Part shown: positions 39,155-48,300 of the stretch, in pieces | Numbering within the stretch: position 1 is the stretch's first letter | How the letters are laid out: each line of letters begins with the position of its first letter | Assembly: GCF_002302565.1 (NCBI RefSeq) | Contig: NZ_CP022382.1 | Location: 443,001-507,000, forward strand | Direction: 5' to 3' | Length of the DNA stretch: 64,000 nucleotides | DNA from: Capnocytophaga canimorsus | GTDB taxonomy: Bacteria; Bacteroidota; Bacteroidia; Flavobacteriales; Flavobacteriaceae | Program-made: the position numbers and the translations under genes | The notes under the pieces: generated by a model | Databases searched by the model: none | Seen by the model: the letters and a program-made list of their open reading frames with translations, nothing else | Told to the model about the DNA's origin: nothing

Positions 39155-39829
39155 TTACAAAAACGGGTTAGGCTCATTTTCTAAATGATAAATCAATTTT
39201 TCAAAGCCTTTTTGAAAGAGTCTTACTTCTTCTGTTTTTTCAGGTTTCTTTATGGCATATAATTCTATCAATTTTTGTGTTTCATCTTTGTACTCTTCAT
39301 ATCTTGGGTGATTTCCCCATTTTAGTATGGCTATTTTTTTAAATAATTGCAAAGGAAAAGACCCACCAACAACAATTTCTGACCTTTGTTCAAAAGGAAC
39401 ACTACCCACATAATCCGCTAAAAAATGAATGTCTGTGAGTTTGGGAAAAATTTCGGTTTCGTAAAAATTCAAACATAAATAGAAATCTGAAAGAAACTCA
39501 TCTAATTCTTCTTTACTTTGTATATCCTTAGAAAAAGAATGGTCAGTCGGATAAAACTTTCTTGGGTTTAAATCAATATAATTATTATAATAACCTCTTA
39601 AATCATCTATTACTAAATGTTTGAACTCACTCTCCAATTTTTTTAGTGAAATAGTAAATGTTTGAAGAGTTAGTAAGCTATCAAATTGTAATCTGAAATA
39701 AAATTTTAAATTGAAATGTTCATTTTCCAAATAAAATTTTATGTAATCTTCTATTAAATTAATACTATATTTTTTTGTTATTTCATTTTCTAAAAATATT
39801 TTTTTTAATTCTTTTCTTGTTAAATCCAT
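39155..39829 (-). CDS. Putative immunity protein, family I (cassette 5)
   Basis: 224 residues, starting 11 bases after toxin cassette 39841-40744. The N-terminal half (MDLTRKELKKIFLENEITKK...) resembles that of 42539-43213, and the C-terminal half is shared by all three family I genes. No catalytic motif or membrane segment. A cytosolic inhibitor of the adjacent DTK-subtype nuclease is the natural inference. Confidence 0.72.
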   Translation of the reverse strand: MDLTRKELKKIFLENEITKKYSINLIEDYIKFYLENEHFNLKFYFRLQFDSLLTLQTFTISLKKLESEFKHLVIDDLRGYYNNYIDLNPRKFYPTDHSFSKDIQSKEELDEFLSDFYLCLNFYETEIFPKLTDIHFLADYVGSVPFEQRSEIVVGGSFPLQLFKKIAILKWGNHPRYEEYKDETQKLIELYAIKKPEKTEEVRLFQKGFEKLIYHLENEPNPFL

Positions 39830-39840
39830 AATTTCAAAAT

Positions 39841-40744
39841 TTATTTTATTCCGACAAATATTTTATCTCCATCGCCATACATCTTATAAAATGCTCTCAC
39901 TTGTATTTGCTGTCCTTGTTGGATATCTATTGGTAATCTAACATTGTTTACTTCATCAAATTCTTTTGGTATTTGCGGTTTATACGCCAAACTTCCTTTT
40001 CCTGCTTGTTGTTTTGCCATAGCTTGCCCAGCACTTAAAGTGGTTTTTTCGCTAAGTTTGGTATCTACTATTATCATATCTACTATTTCATTAAATTCAT
40101 CGTATTTTACCCAAACTTGGTCGGCAACAAAATACTCACCCTGTGCAGAGCAAGGCGGTGTTTTGCCCGGCAAACAAAATTGCATTTGGCTAATGAGTTT
40201 GCGCTGGTCAAGGTCGGGAACTAATTTTTTAAGCTCATTGTAGGCTTTGCCCGTCCTTGTTTTTACTGCGGCAAGCATTGCTTTTTCAAACTCATCTCCT
40301 TTTTTCGTAACTTCTTTAAAGAAATTACTTTTTGCCCATTTTTCCCAATTGGGGTTTTCTTGGGCAAGTTCAAAAGCATAGTGAGGGTCCTCTTTTAAAA
40401 GTTTCCATTTGTCCAAATCATCAGCAGTAGTAATGAGTTTTTTCAGTTCATTTCCATTGCTTTTTGATAAGAAATCTTTTTCTAACTTGGCTAAATCATC
40501 AGCATTTAAGTTTTCTATTTTTCTCCGCAAAGAAACATCTTTTATTTCATCTACCCATTTACTAAGCGTTGGAGCAGGGCTTTTTACTTTCGCCAACTCG
40601 TGCACCTGATTTTTAACCGCCTTTTTATCAAGGTGTTTTTTGGTTTGCTCCAAAAATTCTTGGCTTTGTTTGCCATCAATAGAGGTAGCTACGTGAAATT
40701 CGTTGGCTTGTATGTCGTTTACACTTTTGTAAATCAGCTCAAAA
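39841..40744 (-). pseudogene. Orphan toxin cassette with partial pre-toxin region, DTK-subtype nuclease
   Basis: The longest nuclease-type orphan. It keeps the end of the pre-toxin region (ELIYKSVNDIQANEFHVATS), the helical linker LSKWVDEIKDVSLRRKIENL shared with the full toxin, and a complete nuclease: KKGDEFEKAML (Glu), GEYFVADQVWVKYD (Asp), MIIVDTKLSEKTTLSAGQ (D-x-K), ending FYKMYGDGDKIFVGIK. A stop lies just upstream in frame and no ATG is present; a TTG at 40653 is the only plausible start. The homology to the full toxin breaks after CAGCTCAAAA at 40744. It could be reactivated by recombination into the full gene. Confidence 0.72.
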
Positions 40745-40789
40745 CAAACATCTCTTTACGCTTACTTTTCCGATTATATTGCAAAGAAT

Positions 40790-41170
40790 TTACCCATCAT
40801 ACTCATCAGCATATTTGCTAAAACGCTTTATCCAACCGTTTTCTATAATAGGTTCAGCTTTTAGCATCTCACTGATTTCTACTAAATTAATTTGTTTACC
40901 ATTTTCTTCATAAATTAATTTAAATTGCTCATTTTCTTCAAAAAGTTTTAAAATATTAAATAAAATCCCCCCTACACTTTCTTGGAGATATTTTTGAAGC
41001 GTAATAAAATCTTGATGTTTTAATTTTTTTAAAAAATTCACATAATTTTCAAAAATTATAGGAGGATTTTCTTTTACACTTAAACTTAATAAATTCCCTA
41101 TTGCAGGGTCAAAAGTATTTTCTATTAATTCACGACCAAACTCATCTAAAATTTCTTGATTACTTTTCAT
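40790..41170 (-). CDS. Putative immunity protein for the HNH-like toxin
   Basis: 126 residues, 12 bases after the end of the HNH-like cassette 41183-42349. Entirely helical and acidic (MKSNQEILDEFGRELIENTF... to FSKYADEYDG), and unrelated to the two larger immunity families in the array. A different toxin fold is matched by a different immunity protein, as expected of cognate pairs. No known family recognised. Confidence 0.65.
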   Translation of the reverse strand: MKSNQEILDEFGRELIENTFDPAIGNLLSLSVKENPPIIFENYVNFLKKLKHQDFITLQKYLQESVGGILFNILKLFEENEQFKLIYEENGKQINLVEISEMLKAEPIIENGWIKRFSKYADEYDG

Positions 41171-41182
41171 TTTTATATGTTT

Positions 41183-42349
41183 TTAATTATTAATTCCATT
41201 CCAAGGTATATTTTTAATAGCAGTTACTCCTTGCTCTTTCAAATTTTCTAAGGCTTTGACTACCCAACCAGTAGCAATATCTTCAAGTATTCCAACGTTT
41301 ACCATTGCTTTTATTTCTATTTCTGCCATATCATCTATTTCTAATGTTTTATTAGGGTTGGCTTCCCGCCAAGCGGTATATAATGAATTTTGTTGTCCTG
41401 TTATTTTGTGGTGAATATTAATTACACCTGAAACTTCATCTAATTTTTTAGGACTCACACTAAACGCTTTTTTATAATCATATTCTTTAATATCTTCAAA
41501 GGCTTTTTTAGCCAAAGGGTGGTGTCCTTTTACATCGTCATAAATCCCTGTGCCATCTAAAACATATTTGGCTTTGCTTTTTAGTTTGGCTATGGTATTG
41601 TCAAGGTTTTTAATGAATATTTTTCCTGCAATTTTTATTCCTTCGCTTACCGTAGCATCTACTTTATCAGTAGTAGCCTTCGCCAACTCGTCCACCTGCT
41701 TTTTAACAGCCTTTTTATCAAGGTGTTTTTTGGTTTGCTCCAAAAATTCTTGGCTTTGTCTGCCATCAATAGAGGTGGCTACGTGAAATTCGTTGGCTTG
41801 TATGTCGTTTACGCTTTTGTAAATCAGCTCAAAACCATCGGCATTATCGGCTTTTTTGGCAACCAATACCACTGCCGGTTCGGTTTTTGAAAGAGCTTTG
41901 GCACCACCACGCACATAAGCTGCTCCAGCCAAAGGAGTTACCGCAGATACCGAATAAATGGTGGCATTTTCCACATCACTACGTGCCACTGCATAAGCCG
42001 CCCCAATAGGGTCAGTAAAGGTATCAACACCTGGTATGGTTCCAAAAATATCCAACATTGTGTAAACAGCATCGTCCAACAATGTCATTTTTTCAAAGTC
42101 ATACAATGCCTCTGATGGCAGTGAGCTTTGCCCCAATGCTATGGTTACCTTATTGCCCCATTGCCAAGTGTTTACTGAGTTTTGCCACAAATAACGCGGG
42201 TAATCGGGCGTTCCGTTTTGCCCATAATCCATAAAAACCTCTCGGAATTTACCCAAATTATCAATCGTTAGAACGTTCCATAATTCTTCATCAGCAAGTC
42301 CGTATGGAGCGGTTTCTTTCTGTAAAGCTAACTCAGCATCTGCTCTGGC
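41183..42349 (-). pseudogene. Orphan toxin cassette: pre-toxin region plus HNH/EndoVII-like toxin
   Basis: About 388 codons open from 42349, where a TAA precedes the frame; a TTG at 42256 gives 357 residues, but there is no signal peptide. The first 205 codons are an almost identical copy of the pre-toxin region of the full toxin (ARADAELAL..., DYGQNGTPDYPRYLWQNS). The toxin itself is different: KGHHPLAKKAF, YDYKKAFSVSPKKL, INIHHKITGQQNSLY, then a helical end NIPWNGINN. The paired His motifs resemble Tox-SHH/GHH-type HNH/Endo VII nucleases. It is probably silent and a reservoir for tip exchange. Confidence 0.72.
41733..42349 (-). repeat. Pre-toxin direct repeat, copy 2
   Basis: 617 bases almost identical to 46136-46752 (constant offset 4403). 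Homology begins abruptly at the junction with toxin fragment 42333-42538 and fades at LEQTKKHLDK. Recombination between the copies would swap the full toxin's nuclease for the HNH-like toxin and delete the cassettes between. Confidence 0.9.
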
Positions 42350-42538
42350 TTATCACCGCTCTAAAATAATCAACTTCTTCTACTTCATCAAAAACTTTTT
42401 TCACAAACAAATCATCAGCAATGATATTGTCTTTTACTCCTTTTAAATATATCTGTTTTAAGTGTGTATATTCCTTATAAAGAGTGCTAAAAGGCGGTAT
42501 ATTTCTTATTTTAGAAGTTACTAACAGCTCAAAATCAG
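42333..42538 (-). pseudogene. Truncated toxin C-terminus, DSK subtype, without immunity gene
   Basis: Reads ELLVTSKIRNIPPFSTLYKE, DNIIADDLFVKKV and DYFRAVIS, then runs out of frame into the pre-toxin copy and stops at a TGA at 42333-42335. The break falls just before D-S-K, so the active site is lost. The family II immunity gene expected after it is absent: both were cut off by the recombination that placed the HNH-like cassette here. Confidence 0.75.
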
Positions 42539-42795
42539 CTACAAAAACGGGTTAGGCTCATTTTCTAAATGATAAATCAATTTTTCAAAGCCTTTTTGAA
42601 AGAGTCTTACTTCTTCTGTTTTTTCAGGTTTCTTTATGGCATATAATTCTATCAATTTTTGTGTTTCATCTTTGTACTCTTCATATCTTAGGTGATTTCC
42701 CCATTTTAGTATGGCTATTTTTTTAAATAATTGCAAAGGAAAAGACCCGCCAACAACGATTTCTGACCTTTGTTCAAAAGGCACACTACCCACAT
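42539..42795 (-). repeat. Family I immunity 3'-end repeat (three copies)
   Basis: The last 250 or so bases of the family I immunity gene are almost identical here and at 39155-39411 and 38390-38646. The shared 3' end followed by different toxin fragments makes it a natural site for homologous recombination between cassettes. Confidence 0.85.
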
Positions 42796-43213
42796 AATCC
42801 GCTAAAAAACGAATATCTGTCAGTTTAGGAAAAATTTCGGTTTCATAAAAATTTAAACATAAGTAGAAATTTGAAAGAAATTCATCTAATTCTTCTTTAC
42901 TTTGTATATCCTTAGAGAAAGAATATTCTGTTTTATAAACTTTTCTTGGATTTACTAAAATGTAGTCATCGTAGTAATGATGTAATTCATTTATTACCAA
43001 TGGTTTAAATTTTTCTTCAAATTCTTTTATTGAAATTGTAAATGTTTGAAGAGTTAGCAAGCTATCAAATTGTAGTCTAAAATCAAATTGTATGCTTAAA
43101 TGTTCTTTATTTAGATAGAAATCAATATTACTTTCCATTAATTTTATTGTATATTTTTGGGTAATTTCTTTTTCCAAAAATATTTTTTTTAAATTTTCTT
43201 TTGTTAATTTCAT
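42539..43213 (-). CDS. Putative immunity protein, family I (cassette 3)
   Basis: 224 residues, starting 12 bases after toxin fragment 43226-43567. It has a variable N-terminal half (MKLTKENLKKIFLEKEITQK) and the shared family I C-terminal half (FYETEIFPKLTDIRFLADYV to NEPNPFL). Cytosolic, no catalytic motif. Paired with a DTK-subtype nuclease, like 39155-39829. Confidence 0.72.
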   Translation of the reverse strand: MKLTKENLKKIFLEKEITQKYTIKLMESNIDFYLNKEHLSIQFDFRLQFDSLLTLQTFTISIKEFEEKFKPLVINELHHYYDDYILVNPRKVYKTEYSFSKDIQSKEELDEFLSNFYLCLNFYETEIFPKLTDIRFLADYVGSVPFEQRSEIVVGGSFPLQLFKKIAILKWGNHLRYEEYKDETQKLIELYAIKKPEKTEEVRLFQKGFEKLIYHLENEPNPFL

Positions 43214-43225
43214 AATGTTAAAAAA

Positions 43226-43567
43226 TTATTTTATCCCTTTAAATTGATTATTTCCATCGCCATACATTTTATAAAATGTTTTTAATGGAATTTGTTGTCC
43301 TTGCTTCATTTCTTTTGGTAATCGGTTTTTAAATTCATCAAAAACTTTTGTATCTTTCGGTTTAAATGCCAAACTTCCTTTTCCTGCTTGTTGTTTTGCC
43401 ATAGCTTGCCCAGCACTTAAAGTGGTTTTTTCGCTAAGTTTGGTATCTACTATTATCATATCTTGTATGTTTCCTTTCGCATCGTATTTTAGCCAAACTT
43501 GGTCGGCAACAAAATACTCACCTTGTGCAGAGCAAGGCGGTGTTTTGCCCGGCAAACAAAATTGCAT
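43226..43567 (-). pseudogene. Orphan toxin C-terminus, DTK-subtype nuclease
   Basis: 113 codons beginning at an ATG that overlaps the junction with the previous immunity gene (CTGTAAATGCAA). It reads MQFCLPGKTPPCSAQGEYF, VADQVWLKYD, MIIVDTKLSEKTTLSAGQ, ending GNNQFKGIK. It carries the acid (AD) and D-T-K of the nuclease core but lacks the upstream Glu helix kept in 39841-40744, so it is probably inactive alone. Confidence 0.72.
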
Positions 43568-44242
43568 TTACAGATTATAAATAGGCTTTGTTTTGTCCAG
43601 CACTTCTTTTAGTTCTTTAGAGGCATTGTAGTATCTTATATTATCAATATCTTCAGGGTCTTCGTCAAAATATTCCTTCTGTTTTTGAAAATAGCTATCC
43701 ATAAATTCCTGATAGCTACTATCATTGCAAAGTTTTAAAATAACCGCTTTTTTCATTGGTGCAAATTGCCCTAAAATATCCCACAACTCTTCTTCTGTTT
43801 TATCTTTAATATATTCATATAAAACATTTAAATCTTTCCATTTTTCAAAGAAGGGAAGGGCTTCTTCTTTATAAAAAAGATTAAATATATTCACGACCTC
43901 TTCATATTTTGAAATGTCTTTTCCATCATCAGAAAGTGTGTATCTTGTATTTTTTTGAACCCAAAAAGATTCATCAATATTTTCAGGTTTTACATCGCCA
44001 AATAACTTGTTTTTTGTCAGAATAGGTATTATTATGAGTTCCATTTCTATAAAATTAACAGCATAGTAAAATCCTTTTATTTTATCTTCTCTTTTCAAAA
44101 AGGCTATACTATTTATAGATTGATTTGTACTTTTTCTATAATCACAAATTATACAACCACTTTCTTGACTCTCAAATAATTTGAATCCCTTTGGTAGTAG
44201 AATACTATCAATATAGATTAAAACTTTTCTAAACTCTTTCAT
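43568..44242 (-). CDS. Putative immunity protein, family II (cassette 2)
   Basis: 224 residues, 4 bases after toxin fragment 44247-44678. The C-terminal half (EALPFFEKWKDLNVLYEYIK, GQFAPMKKAVILKLCNDSSY, ending TKPIYNL) matches 37223-37930 closely, while the N-terminal half diverges, including a CIICDYRKS segment. Both family II members follow DSK/PWTANQ toxins. An inhibitor of that nuclease subtype is inferred. Confidence 0.72.
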   Translation of the reverse strand: MKEFRKVLIYIDSILLPKGFKLFESQESGCIICDYRKSTNQSINSIAFLKREDKIKGFYYAVNFIEMELIIIPILTKNKLFGDVKPENIDESFWVQKNTRYTLSDDGKDISKYEEVVNIFNLFYKEEALPFFEKWKDLNVLYEYIKDKTEEELWDILGQFAPMKKAVILKLCNDSSYQEFMDSYFQKQKEYFDEDPEDIDNIRYYNASKELKEVLDKTKPIYNL

Positions 44243-44246
44243 TATG

Positions 44247-44678
44247 TTAGTTCTTAAAATTAATACTATTCATTTTTATTGGTGGAATCTTTATATTTTC
44301 TCCTTCGCTAATGATTTTATATACATCCTCTCTATATATTCTAATTGTTGTTCCTTGTCTGAATTTTTCAGGAGCATTTGCTTCTTTCAAAAGGGTATTA
44401 TTTGTTCTTACTTGAAACTCTATATATTTTTTATTAGGGTTATTCTTAAAGACATCTATTAATTCGCTTTTTTGGTTGGCTGTCCAAGGGGAGTCTGCAT
44501 TTAGTTTGCTATCGCTTATCACAGCTCTGAAATAATCAACTTCTTCTATTTCATCAAATACTTTTTTCACAAACAAATCATCAGCAATAATGTTGTCTTT
44601 TATCCCTTTTAAATATATTTGCTTTAAGTGTGTATAGTCCTTATAAAGAGTGCTAAACGGCGGTATGTTTCTTATTTG
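44247..44678 (-). pseudogene. Orphan toxin C-terminus, DSK-subtype nuclease
   Basis: Open from a TAA at 44679-44681 with no ATG. It reads RNIPPFSTLYKDYTHLKQIY, DNIIADDLFVKKV, FRAVISDSKLNADSPWTANQ, ending IKMNSINFKN. A silent cassette very like 37938-38389, but with a diverged segment after KKYIEFQVR. It directly follows the immunity gene of the full toxin. Confidence 0.75.
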
Positions 44679-44693
44679 TTAACTTACCAAAAA

Positions 44694-45362
44694 TTATATC
44701 TCTCCTTTTTCTACCATCTCTTTAAACTTATTAAACTCTTCAAAACTTTGCTTAACTGTTTTGTAATATCGAGATGTTACATCTTGTAAATTGGGTGAAT
44801 TTTCAAATCCTTTTTCTCTATATAACACATAATCTTTATATAATGGGTTTTTGCATAAAAACATTATAATCATTGCTTTAAGACCAAATTTCCCGCTTAA
44901 ATAATTATGATATTCATCAAAAGGAACAACACTTAAAACTTTATCATTAAAACTTTGAAGTGTAGGAATTGCTTCAAAAAAAGGTTGAATATGATTATTA
45001 TAATAAACATCTAACAATTGTACGTATTTTTCTAAATCTTTTTTTGTTTTTATGAAAAAGTAATCATTTGAAAAAGCATTGTTTTTATCTATACCAATAC
45101 TTGCAGAAATAGTATTTTTTAAATACGTTTTTTGATTAGTTACTTGTTCTAAAATTTCTTCTACTTTAACAATTTCAATATAATTGGCAACGGAAGGACT
45201 CATTCTTATTTTATTCTTTATCAAGCAAACTTCTATTTGAATATATTTTTTTGTATCATTCTCTGTTTTCAGAAAATACAGTAAATCTTCATCAAAATTC
45301 ATTTCATAATCAAAACCTTTTTGACTGAAACTATTAAACAATAAACTTAATTTTTCCTCCAT
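44694..45362 (-). CDS. Putative cognate immunity protein of the full-length toxin
   Basis: 222 residues, starting 1 base after the toxin stop, so translation is likely coupled. It has the same layout as the other large immunity proteins (variable N-half, then a helical C-half FFEAIPTLQSFNDKVLSVVP, GKFGLKAMIIMFLCKNPLY) but low identity to families I and II, matching the fact that the full toxin's nuclease end also differs from the cassettes. It has no signal peptide and should protect the cytoplasm of the producer. Confidence 0.8.
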   Translation of the reverse strand: MEEKLSLLFNSFSQKGFDYEMNFDEDLLYFLKTENDTKKYIQIEVCLIKNKIRMSPSVANYIEIVKVEEILEQVTNQKTYLKNTISASIGIDKNNAFSNDYFFIKTKKDLEKYVQLLDVYYNNHIQPFFEAIPTLQSFNDKVLSVVPFDEYHNYLSGKFGLKAMIIMFLCKNPLYKDYVLYREKGFENSPNLQDVTSRYYKTVKQSFEEFNKFKEMVEKGEI

Positions 45363-45363
45363 A

Positions 45364-48300
45364 TTAATTTACTTTTATTATTTCGTTTTCTTTATAAATC
45401 TTAATAAATTGACTATTTCTTTGTACAAATTCTTTTTCTACTAAATTCAAATTTCCCTGCATTTTTTTTCCAGAACTTTTTACAACATAATCAAATATTT
45501 TTTGTGCTTCTTTTTGGTTAGCTGTCCAAGGGGAGGTTTTAGATAATTTAGAATCAATTATGATTATATCCAAAAATTCAACATCTCCATCAAAGACTTT
45601 TTTTACTGCAACAAAATCAGGTTTAAAATATTCCCCTACTTCTTTGCAAGGATATTTTCCTGATATACAGAGTTCTACATTGGTCAAGATGGTTCTTTCG
45701 TCTAAATCAGATATCCTACTTTTTAAGCTTTTATAAACTTGTGAGGATTTATTTTTTAATTCATTCAAACATAATTTCTCAAACTCTTTTCCTTTTTTGG
45801 TCACTTCTTTAAAGAAATTACTTTTTGCCCATTTTTCCCAATTGGGGTTTTCTTGGGCAAGTTCAAAAGCATAGTGTGGGTCATCTTTTAAAAGTTTCCA
45901 TTTATCTAAATCATCAGCAGTAGTAATGAGTTTTTTCAGTTCATTTCCATTGCTTTTTGATAAGAAATCTTTTTCTAACTTGGCTAAATCATCAGCATTT
46001 AAGTTTTCTATTTTTCTCCGCAAAGAAACATCTTTTATTTCATCTACCCATTTACTAAGCGTTGGAGAGAGGCTTTTCGCTTTTGCCAATCCATCAACCT
46101 GCTTTTTGATAGCATTTTTGTCAAGATATTTTTGGGTTTGCTCCAAAAATTCTTGGCTTTGTCTGCCATCAATAGAGGTAGCTACGTGAAATTCATTAGC
46201 TTGTATGTCGTTTACGCTTTTGTAAATCAGCTCAAAACCATCGGCATTATCGGCTTTTTTGGCAACCAATACCACTGCCGGTTCGGTTTTTGAAAGAGCT
46301 TTGGCACCACCACGCACATAAGCTGCTCCAGCCAAAGGAGTTACCGCAGATACCGAATAAATGGTGGCATTTTCCACATCACTACGTGCCACTGCATAAG
46401 CCGCCCCAATAGGGTCAGTAAAGGTATCAACACCTGGTATGGTTCCAAAAATATCCAACATTGTGTAAACAGCATCGTCCAACAATGTCATTTTTTCAAA
46501 GTTATACAATGCCTCTGATGGCAGTGAGCTTTGCCCCAATGCTATGGTTACCTTACTGCCCCATTGCCAAGTGTTTACTGAGTTTTGCCACAAATAACGC
46601 GGGTAATCGGGCGTTCCGTTTTGCCCATAATCCATAAAAACCTCTCGGAATTTACCCAAATTATCAATCGTTAGAACGTTCCATAATTCTTCATCAGCAA
46701 GTCCGTATGGAGCGGTTTCTTTCTGTAAAGCTAACTCAGCATCTGCTCTGGCTTGCCGAACTTGTTCCATTATTTCTTCTAATTGTCCTTCATCAGAAAT
46801 TTTTGGGGAAGTTGGATAAAATACTTTTCTATTACTTAAAACCTTGGATTGATAAAACTCCAAATGTTTTATAAACGGATATCCTCTTTGGTTGGTCTTC
46901 GATTTATAGATATAATTCTGCAAAGAACCATCGGCATATTGATAAAACTTATTGAAAATAACAGGTTTTTCAATGTCTGCATACCAATTAATAATGGTTT
47001 CATACACAGATTTCCCCTGTTGTTTAACGTTAACAATATCATTGTGACTTTGTGCGTAAGCTATGCTGTAACAAGTCTTTTGATTTATCGTTCCTTCTTT
47101 AAAAATAGATTCATAATTTGATGAAGCTATGGCCACATACACTACTTTACGATTGTCGGTTGGTAGTTTTCGTACGGCATTTCGTGCTAAATCAGAAAGT
47201 ATGTGTTCCTCTACATACTTGTTGCTACCCAAATCCAAAAATGTAACCACAACATCTACATCGGTATAATGAGAAAGAAGATGTAATTTTTCTTCCAATT
47301 CATATAATTGGCTGGCTGGTTCGCGACTTACGAGGCTATTAACAATGTGGTTGTATTTTCCAAGTGGTTGTACCTCTGTTTGCCGAGAATTTGCTATTTT
47401 CGTAACGGCATTTTTTAAATCGTTATCCAGTTGTTTTTGATACTTTTCTATCTCTGAAATATCTTCTGCCGCGATAAGTGTAAATTCACTACAATTACCT
47501 TTTTTCAGATCATTACAAACAACATTAGCTACGTATTTTATATTTTCTTCGTTATTTTCAAAATTTATCTCCTTGCCTTGTTTATCTTTTATGTATCCCC
47601 AATTAGTTACATAATATCTATCAGAACCACAACTACTGCCAGTTTGGTATAAATAAATTTCAGTTTTATTTGTAACCGTTTTATATTCAATATTTAAAAT
47701 ATCTCCTTGAACTGTTTGATAACCAATAAATTTTCCTTGTGCTGAAAATTTAGCAAAATAAGGTTTTTCATCGTGGTAAATAGCGGGTAATGTACCTTGT
47801 GGAATTTTATTCAATTGTTTTCTATCAATTGACGTTGTGTATGATTTATTAAATGAAAAGGGTCTCCAATCGGGTGTAAGCCAAATTTTTCCTGCAAACT
47901 CCCCCTGACTTTGCCCTTGAAAGGCATAAATTTTAAGTTTTGGGTCGTTAATTTGTTTCCAATCGGTGTGAGCAAAAGTAGTTTCTTGGGCGTAATCCAT
48001 TAAGGTTCTGAATGTTCCCTTTTGGGTTTCGTCCTTTTTGAAGGGGTGTTCCAGCCTAAAAATCCCGTGACCCAACTCGTGAGCGATGGTTCTTGAGTTG
48101 CCGTCCAACGCAAACCCAAACTGACCGCCCAAACGCATATAACCCACCTGTGAGCCTTCCTGTTTGCCTACAAAAACGTAATACGTATCCGGTTTTGTTG
48201 CTCTTTCCGATTTGTACCAAGCAATAATAGCTTGTTGTTCAGGGCTGTATGTTGAAAGGTCGCCAAAGGCATTTTTCGTGTCGATGGTTTCTTTAACAGG

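Noticed and set aside
45364..45700. T9SS sorting domain at the end of the full toxin
   Set aside because: The last 130 residues read as a nuclease with PD and D-x-K motifs; no type A or type B sorting pattern is present.
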